Positions 46,748-55,803 are shown, numbered from the stretch's first letter. The stretch is 64,000 nt of DNA from DATFVA01 sp963832715 (GCA_963832715.1 CAWHVB010000004.1:202307-266306), one strand, 5' to 3'. Notes: generated from the letters alone by a model not told the origin. Made by a program: numbers and translations.

Positions 46748-47263
46748 GTGCGTTATTTCTTTGCTTTAATCGCAGCATTAATTCTGTGGGCCGCCCCGGG
46801 TACCGCAGAAGCACAGGTTGGTGCAAATCTGAATTTTAACCTGGATAGTCAGCCGGTTTGGGGCCCTACCGGTTATGATTATGTCGAATATTATTATTTA
46901 CCGGATATAGATGTCTACTACTCTGTTCCCCGTCATCAGTATTACTATTATACAAACGGGAACTTGCGTTACAGCTCAAAGCTGCCGTCACGATATAGCA
47001 ATTATGATTTCTACAATTCTTATAAGGTCGTTCTAAATGAACATCAGCCCTGGCGAAATAGCAAAAGCTACAGAGAAAAATATTCCTCGTATAAAAACCG
47101 TCACGATCAGCAGCCGATCCGTGATAGTAAGGATTCCAAATATTTTGTAAACAAAAACCACCCGGAACATAATAACTGGCTTAAGCAGCAGAAGCACGAT
47201 AACGGTAAGAATAAGTCCCCTAAACAGAACGATAAGAAAAATAACGGCAGGGGTAAAAGATGA
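46748..47263 (+). CDS. Exported tyrosine-rich protein with basic tail
   Basis: The 171 residues (GTG start after AAAAGGAG) begin with a signal peptide ending AEAQ. The central domain is very aromatic (VWGPTGYDYVEYYYLPDIDV, HQYYYYTNG, LPSRYSNYDFYNSYKVVLNE), and the C-terminal 60 residues are lysine/asparagine-rich and likely disordered. I recall similar WGPxGYDYVEYYYLPDID proteins as uncharacterised in Bacteroidota. It is under the island element and followed by a terminator. Confidence 0.75.
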   Translation: MRYFFALIAALILWAAPGTAEAQVGANLNFNLDSQPVWGPTGYDYVEYYYLPDIDVYYSVPRHQYYYYTNGNLRYSSKLPSRYSNYDFYNSYKVVLNEHQPWRNSKSYREKYSSYKNRHDQQPIRDSKDSKYFVNKNHPEHNNWLKQQKHDNGKNKSPKQNDKKNNGRGKR

Positions 47264-47290
47264 TCGTGAGCATTTAATCTTAAAAATTAA

Positions 47291-47317
47291 AGCCGGTTTT
47301 AACAAAACCGGCCTTTT
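47291..47317 (+). terminator. Rho-independent terminator after the Tyr-rich gene
   Basis: Arms GCCGGTTTT (47292-47300) and AAAACCGGC (47304-47312) have a three-base loop and are followed by TTTT. Confidence 0.85.
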
Positions 47318-47415
47318 ATGCAGACAGAGTTTTGAAACTCTCCGGCTCAGTTAATTCCCCGCAAAAATCAGATATATGCACATTTAATTATAACAAGTCT
47401 ATAAACTTCTCCGGA

Positions 47416-47449
47416 GACGTAGTTCCTTTTTCATCCCTTTGACCGATTG
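47416..47449 (+). promoter_or_regulatory. Island element, copy 8
   Basis: It has box ACGTAGTTCC, then TTTTTCATCC, eight bases and GATTG, ending 61 bases before the MlaE-type permease start. Confidence 0.8.
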
Positions 47450-47510
47450 CGCAATTTTGGATTTCTATCTAACATCATACATAAATATAAATGTATAGGA
47501 AAGATTAATA

Positions 47511-48335
47511 TTGCATCAGCCGGGTGAAGATTATAATGCTAAAGAAATGAGTGAAGCTCCGACGGATATTGTTCCTGAATCGTTACTTGCAAAGTTCTTC
47601 CTGGAAGTGAATTCGCTTACTGTTTTTGTACTGCGTTTTTTCCGTGAGGTATTAAAACCGCCATATGAATTTAACGAACTGCTCAAACAATCATTTCTAA
47701 TCGGTTATAAGACATTTCCTCTGGTAGCAATAACAGGTTTTATAATCGGACTTGTTCTTACCATCCAGACAAGACCTACATTGGCAAAGTTTGGAGCAGA
47801 ATCCTGGCTGCCTGCAATGGTAGCAGTTTCGATAATCCGGGAGATTGGACCGGTCATAACTTCATTAATTTTTGCCGGGAAAGTGGGTTCGGGAATCGGG
47901 GCGGAACTTGCTTCAATGAAAGTAACTGAACAGATAGATGCGATGCAGGTATCGGGTACAAATCCTTTTAAATTCCTTGTGGTTACAAGAATACTTTCTG
48001 CAACCCTGATGCTTCCTATCCTGGTCATTCTTTCCGATGCGTGTGGTTTAGCCGGATCATTCATTGCGGTAAACCTGCAGGGCAATGTAAGTACTTATTT
48101 GTTCTTTTCTCAGATATTTCAAAGTCTTCAATTTGCTGACCTGATGCCGGCATTCATAAAAACATTCTTCTTTGGATTTGCGATCGGAGTAATAGGATGT
48201 CACAAAGGATATTTTTCAAATAAAGGTACGGAGGGTGTCGGTAAAGCAGCTAACTCGGCCGTTGTGTTTGCTTCTCTGATGGTTTTTCTAATAGATATGG
48301 TAGCTGTACAGATTACAAATTTGCTTCAGCACTAA
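47511..48335 (+). CDS. mlaE: MlaE-family lipid ABC transporter permease
   Basis: The 274-residue protein has the MlaE landmarks: TRPTLAKFGAESWLPAMVAV, IREIGPVITSLIFAGKVGSG and GAELASMKVTEQIDAMQVSG. Five or so membrane helices are present. It begins with TTG after AGGAAAG. With the following ATPase and MCE protein it forms the core of a phospholipid transporter between inner and outer membranes. The operon begins with the island element. Confidence 0.92.
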   Translation: MHQPGEDYNAKEMSEAPTDIVPESLLAKFFLEVNSLTVFVLRFFREVLKPPYEFNELLKQSFLIGYKTFPLVAITGFIIGLVLTIQTRPTLAKFGAESWLPAMVAVSIIREIGPVITSLIFAGKVGSGIGAELASMKVTEQIDAMQVSGTNPFKFLVVTRILSATLMLPILVILSDACGLAGSFIAVNLQGNVSTYLFFSQIFQSLQFADLMPAFIKTFFFGFAIGVIGCHKGYFSNKGTEGVGKAANSAVVFASLMVFLIDMVAVQITNLLQH

Positions 48336-48352
48336 ATTAAATACAGATAAGA

Positions 48353-49132
48353 ATGACGCATAATATGGATAATATGGAAAAAGAAAATGATTATATGCAG
48401 AGCAGCAATGTTGTGCTTGAAATGGAACATCTCAGGAAATCTTTCGGAAATAATCATGTCTTGAAGGATATAAATCTTAAAATTAAAAAAGGTGAAAACC
48501 TTGCGGTACTTGGTCAATCGGGAACCGGTAAATCTGTACTTATTAAATGTATTGCCGGTTTAGTTGAAATCGACGCAGGAAAACTTTTGATATTCGGTAA
48601 AAATATATCTGAAATAAAAAGTGATGAATTATTTGAGATACAAAAGAAAATCGGTTTTCTTTTTCAGAGCGGTGCTTTATATGATTCGATGACAGTCAGT
48701 GAAAACCTTGAATTCCCGCTTAGAAGAAAAAAACGCTCAATGAAAAAGGAAACAATAAAATTACTTATAGATGAAGCTCTGGAAAATGTGGGACTGTCCG
48801 ACACGATTAATGAAATGCCTTCAGAGCTTTCCGGCGGTATGCGTAAAAGATTAGGTTTGGCCAGGACACTGATATTAAAACCCGAGATAATGCTTTATGA
48901 TGAGCCTACAACGGGACTGGACCCTATCACTTCAAAAGAGATAAGTAAACTGATCCTTAGTGTCCAGAAAAAGTATAAAACAACTTCAATTATCATCACG
49001 CACGATATTGAATGCGCCAGGCTTACTTCAAACCGATGCATTATAATTAAGGATGGAGTATGCTTTGCAGAGGGATCGTTTGCTGATCTCAACAATTCGA
49101 CAGATACCTGGATTAAATCATTTTTTGAGTAG
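48353..49132 (+). CDS. mlaF: MlaF-family lipid ABC transporter ATPase
   Basis: The 259-residue ABC ATPase has Walker A GQSGTGKS, Q-loop LFQSGALYDSMTV (typical of MlaF), signature LSGGMRKR and Walker B IMLYDEPTTGLDP. Several ATG codons crowd the start (48353, 48365, 48374, 48395), so the first residues are uncertain. It follows the permease after 17 bases. Confidence 0.93.
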   Translation: MTHNMDNMEKENDYMQSSNVVLEMEHLRKSFGNNHVLKDINLKIKKGENLAVLGQSGTGKSVLIKCIAGLVEIDAGKLLIFGKNISEIKSDELFEIQKKIGFLFQSGALYDSMTVSENLEFPLRRKKRSMKKETIKLLIDEALENVGLSDTINEMPSELSGGMRKRLGLARTLILKPEIMLYDEPTTGLDPITSKEISKLILSVQKKYKTTSIIITHDIECARLTSNRCIIIKDGVCFAEGSFADLNNSTDTWIKSFFE

Positions 49133-49159
49133 GGAATAAGATTAAGAAAAGATAATAAA

Positions 49160-50023
49160 ATGAAAAAAAATATAAGCAGTAAAATCAGATTGGGAGTATT
49201 TGTCAGCCTTGGGATTGCTGTTTTTATAGCAGCAATATATTTCCTCGGTGAGAAACAGCAGCTCTTCACAAGCACCTTCCGGTTAAGCGGTGTATTTAAG
49301 GATGTAGGCGGACTTCAGGCCGGAAATAATGTCCGGCTATCAGGAATTAATGTTGGAACTGTTGAAAATATTACAATAATTAGTGATAGTTCTGTAAGGG
49401 TCGGTATCCTTATTGAGGAAAGCACCCGTATGTTTATAAAGAAAGATGCGCTTGCAACTATTGGTTCGGAAGGCCTCATGGGAAACAAAGTTTTGATTAT
49501 TAGTCCGGGCAGCGGGGGAAAAAAGGAAATAGAAAATAACGACGTAATACAAACTGCTCCTCCAATTAATATGGACGATATTCTGATTTCATTAAAATCA
49601 ACTATTGATAACGCATCGAGCATTACATATTATTTAAAGACGATTACAAACAATGTTCAATCAGGGCAGGGAACTATCGGAAGACTGATAATGGATAAAT
49701 CATGGCGAGAAAGCTTCGATTCAACTTTTGCAAATCTGAAAGATGGCTCTGCCGGGTTTAAAACATTCATGGAGAAAACAAATGAACTCGACCTTCTTCT
49801 GGCATCATTAAATAAAACAGTTGAGAATGCATCTAATGTCACAATGGATCTTTCGAAAATTACGACTAATATGCAGTCAGGTAATGGAATAATGGGTAAG
49901 CTTTTAATGGATAAAACAACAGGTGAAAATTTCGATACCACACTGGTTAATCTGAAGAATAGTTTGGGCCAGTTTGAAATATTTATAAAGAAAGCACAGG
50001 ACAGCTGGCTTCTTGGACTTTGA
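49160..50023 (+). CDS. mlaD: MCE-domain lipid-binding protein (MlaD-like)
   Basis: This 287-residue protein has one N-terminal membrane helix (about 10-30) and an MCE domain (about 38-120; FRLSGVFKDVGGLQAGNNVR, GLMGNKVLIISPG). A helical extension contains a ~47-residue internal repeat, 150-196 and 222-268, each with NxQSGxGxxGxLxMDK. MCE proteins form hexameric lipid-carrying rings in the periplasm. The ATG follows AGAAAAGATAAT. No MlaA, MlaB or MlaC gene is adjacent. Confidence 0.9.
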   Translation: MKKNISSKIRLGVFVSLGIAVFIAAIYFLGEKQQLFTSTFRLSGVFKDVGGLQAGNNVRLSGINVGTVENITIISDSSVRVGILIEESTRMFIKKDALATIGSEGLMGNKVLIISPGSGGKKEIENNDVIQTAPPINMDDILISLKSTIDNASSITYYLKTITNNVQSGQGTIGRLIMDKSWRESFDSTFANLKDGSAGFKTFMEKTNELDLLLASLNKTVENASNVTMDLSKITTNMQSGNGIMGKLLMDKTTGENFDTTLVNLKNSLGQFEIFIKKAQDSWLLGL

Positions 50024-50081
50024 TTTAGAAGAAAATGATTCACTGGTGTGCTGATATGATAATATTTAATCGAATTTACTT

Positions 50082-51140
50082 ATGACTGATCAAATTAATT
50101 CTTCGCGCGGAATGCGTATTCTGTTTAGCCTGGCAGCGATTGTTGTAATAATTGCCGGTACTTATCTTGCACAATCGGTTGTTGTTCTGTTCCTCCTTTC
50201 TTTTTTTCTCGCTTTACTTGGAACCCCGATGGTTCTCTGGTTAAAAGCAAAACGGATTCCTTCACCCATTGCTGTCCTGATCGTTATGGTGATTATAGTA
50301 ATTATTATTCTTCTTATCGGGGCACAAATCGCCAGTTCATTCAACAGTTTTTCAGAAGAGCTGCCTCAGCTGCAATCACTTATCCGTGAACAGGTAATTG
50401 AACTTGTTGCGTTATTAAAAAGTAAAGGTTTGCTGGTTAAAGAAAAATTTTTTCTGGAGTATATTAACCCTGAAGCAATATTGAAACTTACCGCCGGTCT
50501 GCTGTCGGGATTGGGCTCAGCGCTATCCGACCTTCTGCTGGTTCTGATAACAGTAACATTTATTCTCCTTGAAATATCAAGTTTTCCTGTAAAGATCCGT
50601 AAAATAATTGGAGATCCGGAACAGGTATTTCCACGGTTTACCGCGTTTATAGTGGATATGAAGCGTTATATGTTCTTCAAAACTATAATAAACTTGGTTG
50701 CCGGTATCCTGATCGGAGTATGGATGTACCTGCTTGGCGTACATTTTCCAGTTTTATGGGGGTTCCTTGCATTTTTGCTTCATTATATTCCTAACATTGG
50801 GGCTGTTGTCTCTGCTGTTCCTGCAGCTCTTTTGGCATTGGTTCAAATAGGACCCGGCACCGCCCTTCTTGTTATTGCCGGTAATATTTTTGTGGGTTTC
50901 GTGATAGGAAATGTTATCGAACCCCGGCTGATGGGTAGAAAATTCGGTCTCTCTACATTAGTTGTATTTTTGTCATTAATATTTTGGGGCAGTCTCCTCG
51001 GTTTGATCGGTGCAATTCTTTCAATACCCCTTACTATGTCATTGAAGTTTATATTCGAAACTTATGATAGTACGCGATGGATCGCGGTACTTCTTGAATC
51101 AGAAAAAATTGACAAATCCTCCCGGAAACAGCCTCAATAA
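50082..51140 (+). CDS. AI-2E family transporter (PerM/TqsA-like)
   Basis: The 352-residue polytopic protein has paired N-terminal helices, a soluble region around residues 85-130, and the conserved block HFPVLWGFLAFLLHYIPNIG then GAVVSAVPAALLAL, characteristic of the AI-2E/DUF20 family. GNVIEPRLMGRKFGLSTLVV follows. Members export diverse small molecules or ions; the substrate is unknown. It follows the Mla genes by 58 bases and may be in the same operon. Confidence 0.9.
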   Translation: MTDQINSSRGMRILFSLAAIVVIIAGTYLAQSVVVLFLLSFFLALLGTPMVLWLKAKRIPSPIAVLIVMVIIVIIILLIGAQIASSFNSFSEELPQLQSLIREQVIELVALLKSKGLLVKEKFFLEYINPEAILKLTAGLLSGLGSALSDLLLVLITVTFILLEISSFPVKIRKIIGDPEQVFPRFTAFIVDMKRYMFFKTIINLVAGILIGVWMYLLGVHFPVLWGFLAFLLHYIPNIGAVVSAVPAALLALVQIGPGTALLVIAGNIFVGFVIGNVIEPRLMGRKFGLSTLVVFLSLIFWGSLLGLIGAILSIPLTMSLKFIFETYDSTRWIAVLLESEKIDKSSRKQPQ

Positions 51141-51211
51141 ACAGAACTATAGATTGAACCCGGAAAAGACTATAAAGAATGACCTTAAACTATTGCCCTG
51201 ATTATGCATAC

Positions 51212-51245
51212 GGTGTAGATCTCTTTTCATCCCTTTGTACGATTG
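51212..51245 (+). promoter_or_regulatory. Island element, copy 9
   Basis: It has box GGTGTAGATCTC, then TTTTCATCC, eight bases and GATTG, ending 157 bases before the small Thivi_2564-like gene. Confidence 0.75.
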
Positions 51246-51402
51246 TTATCTAACAGATTTCATAATATCATTACTTAGCTTAAGCGCCGGCAAAGTATAT
51301 CGAAACAGCTGGTTGATTATTAACTCATCCGGCTTAAATAATTAAAATATTTGCCTCATTTTTTATCAACAGGTTCAATAAACACATTGGAAGGAAAAAA
51401 CT

Positions 51403-51588
51403 ATGTCGTTGATTTCATTGGTTATTGTTCTGGTTGTCGTGGGTGTGGTCCTCTGGCTGATAAATAGATTCATCCCTATGCAGTCCACAATTAAGAGAAT
51501 CCTGAATGTTGTAGTGGTTATTGTAGTTATTCTCTGGCTGTTGGGTGCCTTCGGAATTATTGATAGCCTTGGTACGATTCATTTATAA
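51403..51588 (+). CDS. Thivi_2564-like small membrane protein
   Basis: The 61 residues form two membrane helices joined by the loop NRFIPMQSTIKRIL, with the second helix ending VILWLLGAFGII. This layout and the LVIVLVVVGVVLWLINRFIP start match the Thivi_2564 family of short membrane proteins, whose function is unknown. The ATG is preceded by GGAAGG. It is under the island element. Confidence 0.8.
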   Translation: MSLISLVIVLVVVGVVLWLINRFIPMQSTIKRILNVVVVIVVILWLLGAFGIIDSLGTIHL

Positions 51589-51746
51589 TGATAATTGGGG
51601 GGGGATCCTCCTCCGGAAAATGGCGGATACCTTTTTAACATTTATATAAGTATGGGGATGGTTCAAGCAACATAGCTGAAATGTATGGTAAAAAACAGCC
51701 TTTATTAAACCGTACAATTTATACCTTCAGTATCAAAGATTGAAAT

Positions 51747-52358
51747 ATGGCATTTATCATTTTCCTGAAAGGAATCTTTATAGGTTTTGCAATGGCAGTT
51801 CCCCTTGGGCCTATTGGGATTATGTGCATCCGCAGGACATTAACAGAGGGACGATTACGCGGACTAATCATAGGCCTGGGGGCCGCCACTGCAGATTTAA
51901 TTTATGGTTGTATTGCTGCTTTTGGACTTACGATTATTTCAGATACGCTTGTCAGCCAAAGGATCTGGATACGGCTTATAGGCGGAATACTGCTTCTTTA
52001 CCTCGGTGTAAGAACATTTAGAAAAATACCTGCTGATCCTAAGATTCCAATTAATAGCAGCGGGATTATGAGAACATATCTTACAGCTTTTTTTATTACT
52101 ATTACGAATCCTCTAACAATTTTTGCTTTTCTTGCAGTATTTGCCGCTCTTGGTCTGGGGAGTGATCTCGGGAATTTTTCAGCTTCAGCTCTTGTTGCGG
52201 GTGTTTTTTTTGGTTCGGTGTTGTGGTTTCTGCTCCTTAGTTCCGTGGTTACACTTTTCAAAAGGAAACTTGACCTGGTTGGACTTGGATGGGTCAATAA
52301 AATTGCAGGCATACTGATTATAATATCAGGAATAATCGTGATGGCCAGTCTGCTGTGA
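51747..52358 (+). CDS. LysE/RhtB-family exporter
   Basis: The 203-residue protein has six membrane helices and the family start AMAVPLGPIGIMCIRRTLTE then GRLRGLIIGLGAATADLIYG. A FFITITNPLTIFAFLAVFAA block in the fourth helix is also typical. LysE proteins export amino acids or related solutes; the substrate is not predictable. No island element lies in its 158-base upstream gap, so it may be read through from the Thivi_2564-like gene. Confidence 0.9.
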   Translation: MAFIIFLKGIFIGFAMAVPLGPIGIMCIRRTLTEGRLRGLIIGLGAATADLIYGCIAAFGLTIISDTLVSQRIWIRLIGGILLLYLGVRTFRKIPADPKIPINSSGIMRTYLTAFFITITNPLTIFAFLAVFAALGLGSDLGNFSASALVAGVFFGSVLWFLLLSSVVTLFKRKLDLVGLGWVNKIAGILIIISGIIVMASLL

Positions 52359-52451
52359 ACATTTTCTCACGTAAGTTCAATCCGGACTTTTTACAGAAAG
52401 AAAGCGAATTAACCAGTCTGTTTATTCACGGTTTAAATACTAATAAAAATA

Positions 52452-53111
52452 ATGAATGAAATAACCGGCTTTTTATCTTCGGTCACTGTTACTCTAATAA
52501 CACTTCTGCCTGTAATTAATCCTGTGAATACAGCGGTTCTTTTACTCAGTATCAGTTCTCATATTAGTATAAAAGAACGTAATCATCAGATTATGCTGGC
52601 ATGCATTTATATGACAGGTATACTGGTCTCATTTCTATTAGCCGGACATTTTATTATGATTATTTTCGGTATCTCTCTTCCGGGAATTCGTATAGCAGGC
52701 GGAATGATAATCGGCTTTCTGGGTTTTCGGATGTTGTTTCCCGGCAAAGAAGATATCACGCAGGAAGGGAAGCAGGAAGCTCTTCAAAAAAGCAATATCT
52801 CATTCAGTCCGCTTGCTATGCCGAGTCTGAGCGGACCGGGGGCGATAGCAACAGTTATAACCATGTCATCCTCAATAGATGGCCGTCATGGATATGATAG
52901 GGTCTTTGCTTTTACCGGGGTCATTATTGCTATCATAATCACGGCAATAGTTTCCTGGCTGATTCTTCGAAGTGCCGGTTTTATGAGCCGCGTACTGGGA
53001 GTCAACGGCGTGGATAGCCTTTCCCGGATCATGGGTTTTCTTCTGGTGTGTATAGGAATTCAATTTGTTATTACTGCAGTAGTGGATCTGACCGGTGGGG
53101 TACTATCTTAG
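52452..53111 (+). CDS. MarC-family integral membrane protein
   Basis: The 219-residue protein has six membrane helices, with the family blocks LLPVINPVNTAVLLLSIS, GIRIAGGMIIGFLGFRML and FSPLAMPSLSGPGAIATVI. The role of MarC proteins is not established; the old link to antibiotic resistance has been withdrawn in E. coli. It lies 93 bases after the LysE gene on the same strand. Confidence 0.9.
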   Translation: MNEITGFLSSVTVTLITLLPVINPVNTAVLLLSISSHISIKERNHQIMLACIYMTGILVSFLLAGHFIMIIFGISLPGIRIAGGMIIGFLGFRMLFPGKEDITQEGKQEALQKSNISFSPLAMPSLSGPGAIATVITMSSSIDGRHGYDRVFAFTGVIIAIIITAIVSWLILRSAGFMSRVLGVNGVDSLSRIMGFLLVCIGIQFVITAVVDLTGGVLS

Positions 53112-53220
53112 TAGTTAAATTGCTGACGAATAATTCCTTAAATAAGAGGATGTCTACACTAACACCGGATATTTACTTCGATGAATATATCCCTGTATTC
53201 AATGTAAACTCACCTGAAAA

Positions 53221-53254
53221 GATGTAGTCCCTTTTTCATCCCTTCGATGTATTG
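53221..53254 (+). promoter_or_regulatory. Island element, copy 10
   Basis: It has box GATGTAGTCCC, then TTTTTCATCC, eight bases and TATTG, ending 56 bases before the small basic protein start at 53311. Confidence 0.8.
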
Positions 53255-53310
53255 AATCGTTTTATTCCTCTTTCTATCTTCATACAGAAAATCATATGAA
53301 AGGATGCGAA

Positions 53311-53505
53311 ATGTTTAGATCATCTATTATTGAAGAAGGTGGAGCTAAGTTTGATGGCATTCAAAAAGTTGACGGGAAGGATAAATTTGCTCTTGTTACA
53401 GATCTGGAAACACATTCTACCTATTATATACCAATTAAAGGTATAACTAAGAAGAAAGTTAAATCTCTGATAGCTGATCAGAGAAAGAAATTTAAGATTA
53501 AATGA
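53311..53505 (+). CDS. Small basic cytoplasmic protein
   Basis: The start at 53311 is preferred over 53296 because AAAGGA is spaced six bases from it. The 64 residues have no signal or membrane segment. They have a beta-rich middle (KFALVTDLETHSTYYIPIKG) and a lysine-rich helix at the end. The family is not recognised. It carries its own island element. Confidence 0.65.
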   Translation: MFRSSIIEEGGAKFDGIQKVDGKDKFALVTDLETHSTYYIPIKGITKKKVKSLIADQRKKFKIK

Positions 53506-53620
53506 TGAATGTCCAATGTGTGCTGAGGTCGTACAGACAATAAAGGAAAAATGTTTTTTTTCAATTGGCAGCTTTTCGAGGTTGAAAATATCAGCAGAGA
53601 GAAGGTACGCTTAGTTATAA

Positions 53621-53655
53621 AGGATTAAGCCTTTTTTCATCCCTTCGCCTGATTG
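53621..53655 (+). promoter_or_regulatory. Island element, copy 11
   Basis: It has box AGGATTAAGCC, then TTTTTTCATCC, eight bases and GATTG, ending 97 bases before the TSP3-OmpA gene. Confidence 0.8.
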
Positions 53656-53752
53656 ATTACCCTTGCTTCGGTTCGTAGATTATAATCGTTTAGAGAAATC
53701 TATTTCAACAAAAAATGACCGTAAAATATTTAATTAACAAAATGAGGAAAAA

Positions 53753-55315
53753 ATGAAAAAATTAGTTTACTTTCTAATATTGCTTGGACTGATTGCAATG
53801 AGTCAGCCTAACCAGGCACAGTTTAAAGACTGGGGAACGAAATTTGGGGGAAGGTATAATATTCTTATGCCACAAAACGAATTTCCGAATTTTGGTTTCG
53901 GAGAGAATGATAAATTTTCTTTTGATAACTATACAATGTCCTGGCTGCTTGAAGGCTTTGTCGGTTTCGAACTGATGCCGGTACTTGAATTGGATATAAA
54001 TGCCGGTTATGGTTCTTATGCCGGATTTCAGTTAAACTATGTAGGTTATTATAAATCAGAAATCATTCCCGTCAACCTCCGTTTCAGGATTGCACCTTTT
54101 GATCTCGAAGGCTGGAACCCTTATTTCTATCTTGGCGGCGGTATTATGCATTATAGCAATAAGTATCCTGAATTAAACAATTCTCCTTCTCCTGTAGAAG
54201 TTAAAAGTGACGGCTGGGCGGGAATATTTCCATTAGGTATTGGAACGGAGATTGCACTCTCCGATAACGTGCTGGTGGATATCTCACTCGGCGGGGCATT
54301 TTCATCTACAACTGCACTCAACAATTACGACGGCGGCAATAACATAATGGATGCTTATTATAATTTGGGCGTCGGTTTAACTTATACGGGAGAAAGCTGC
54401 AGCTCGGATAGGGATAATGATGGATTAGGAAAGTGTGAAGAAGAAAAACTGGGAACAAATCCTAAAAATCCTGACACTGACGGTGATGGCTTAACCGATG
54501 GTGAAGAAGTCAGGGTTTATAAAACAAATCCATTACTTGCGGATACTGACCTGGATGGATTGAGTGATTTTGATGAAGTGAAAAAATATAAAACCGATCC
54601 CCTCAAAGCAGATACAGATGGAGACGGCCTGAATGATGGTGAGGAAGTTCTTAAATATAAAACTAACCCGCTTAATCCGGACACTGATAATGACGGGCTG
54701 AAAGACGGTGAAGAAGTTATTAAATACCTGACTGATCCTACTAAAGCCGATACTGACGGTGACGGCTTAAATGATGGTGCGGAGGTATTAACTTACTCAA
54801 CAAATCCTCTTAATAAAGATACTGATGGTGATGAATTATCAGATTATGATGAAGTGATGACATACAAAACAAATCCATTGGTTAAAGATACAGATGGCGG
54901 TACAGTAGACGATGGCGTTGAGGTAAAACGCGGAACCGATCCTCTGGATCCTTCAGATGATGTTGTTAAAATCGGAGTTCCTGTTATCCTCGATGGTATT
55001 ACTTTCGCTACGGGTAAAGCGGATATTACACCTCAATCTGAAAATACATTAAGAAAAGCATTAAAGACCCTGCAGACTTATCCTGACATTTCAGTCGAGA
55101 TATCCGGTCATACAGATAACGTAGGAAGCGATGCCTCAAATCAGAAGCTTTCTGAAAGAAGAGCAAACGCTGTAAAAGACTGGCTCGTCCGTGAAGGGAT
55201 AAATCCGGATAGAATTACCGCAGTAGGTTATGGAGAATCTCAGCCGACTGCAACTAATGATACGCCCGAAGGTAGACAGAAAAACAGAAGGATTGAGTTC
55301 AAACGAATTAAATAA
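53753..55315 (+). CDS. OmpA-family protein with beta-barrel and thrombospondin type 3 repeats
   Basis: This 520-residue outer membrane protein has a signal peptide (...NQAQ) and an N-terminal eight-strand-type barrel (about 25-215). Eight calcium-binding TSP3 units of 23 residues follow (about 218-400; DTDGDGLTDGEEV, YKTNPL). An OmpA peptidoglycan-binding domain closes the protein (about 410-520; VEISGHTDNVGSDASNQKLS and GRQKNRRIEF). It would tether outer membrane to cell wall. It is under the island element and followed by a strong terminator. Confidence 0.93.
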   Translation: MKKLVYFLILLGLIAMSQPNQAQFKDWGTKFGGRYNILMPQNEFPNFGFGENDKFSFDNYTMSWLLEGFVGFELMPVLELDINAGYGSYAGFQLNYVGYYKSEIIPVNLRFRIAPFDLEGWNPYFYLGGGIMHYSNKYPELNNSPSPVEVKSDGWAGIFPLGIGTEIALSDNVLVDISLGGAFSSTTALNNYDGGNNIMDAYYNLGVGLTYTGESCSSDRDNDGLGKCEEEKLGTNPKNPDTDGDGLTDGEEVRVYKTNPLLADTDLDGLSDFDEVKKYKTDPLKADTDGDGLNDGEEVLKYKTNPLNPDTDNDGLKDGEEVIKYLTDPTKADTDGDGLNDGAEVLTYSTNPLNKDTDGDELSDYDEVMTYKTNPLVKDTDGGTVDDGVEVKRGTDPLDPSDDVVKIGVPVILDGITFATGKADITPQSENTLRKALKTLQTYPDISVEISGHTDNVGSDASNQKLSERRANAVKDWLVREGINPDRITAVGYGESQPTATNDTPEGRQKNRRIEFKRIK

Positions 55316-55335
55316 TCCGAACTTTGATCAGATTT

Positions 55336-55359
55336 AGGGTGTCTTCGGACACCCTTTTT
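55336..55359 (+). terminator. Rho-independent terminator with TTCG tetraloop
   Basis: Perfect eight-base arms AGGGTGTC (55336-55343) and GACACCCT (55348-55355) around TTCG are followed by Ts. Confidence 0.92.
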
Positions 55360-55445
55360 CATTTAAACTCTTCTGTTTACGAGGTCGGCCTTCTTATTAC
55401 TTAATTAACGAATAGAACTAAATCAATGATAGGATGGTTTAAGAA

Positions 55446-55670
55446 ATGGTTTTAAAAAAGGACACAATGGTTCAGCCGTCTGCAGATGCTGTTCCTTCAT
55501 TAATAGAAAACTGGTATATCAAAAAGGCTAAGCTCAAAAGAAGGTACCCGGACCTGACAGACAGTGATTTGCAATATGATGAAGTCAGAAATGGTACACT
55601 TATAAACAAGCTTCGGAATAAGCTTGGCATCAATACAGAAGAACTGCAGAAAATAATTTCAGAGTGGTAG
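55446..55670 (+). CDS. CsbD-like small stress protein
   Basis: The 74 residues are soluble and charged. The core (NWYIKKAKLKRRYPDLTDSD then LQYDEVRNGTLINKLRNKLG) follows the CsbD layout: W...LK..., LTD.DL, a charged stretch and an L.NKLG end. CsbD proteins are general-stress proteins of unknown mechanism. It sits between two element-bearing genes but has no obvious copy in its own 130-base upstream region. Confidence 0.7.
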   Translation: MVLKKDTMVQPSADAVPSLIENWYIKKAKLKRRYPDLTDSDLQYDEVRNGTLINKLRNKLGINTEELQKIISEW

Positions 55671-55710
55671 TGTTTTAATTAAATCTAAAGGATTGAGAAT
55701 ATTGCCGTGA

Positions 55711-55746
55711 AGGGATTAGTCCCTTTTTCATCCTTTGGATTGATTG
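55711..55746 (+). promoter_or_regulatory. Island element, copy 12
   Basis: It has box GGGATTAGTCCC (itself palindromic), then TTTTTCATCC, eight bases and GATTG, ending 57 bases before the small membrane protein gene. Confidence 0.8.
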
Positions 55747-55803
55747 ACTAATAAACAGACTCTTCATACATTCTAAATAAAGGACTTAAAAAGATAAGTC
55801 TTT

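Noticed and set aside
36738..55746. Reading the island element on the minus strand as a ribosome site plus start codon (AAGGGATGAAAAAGG)
   Set aside because: The frames that follow end quickly or differ between copies, and orientation always follows the downstream plus-strand gene.
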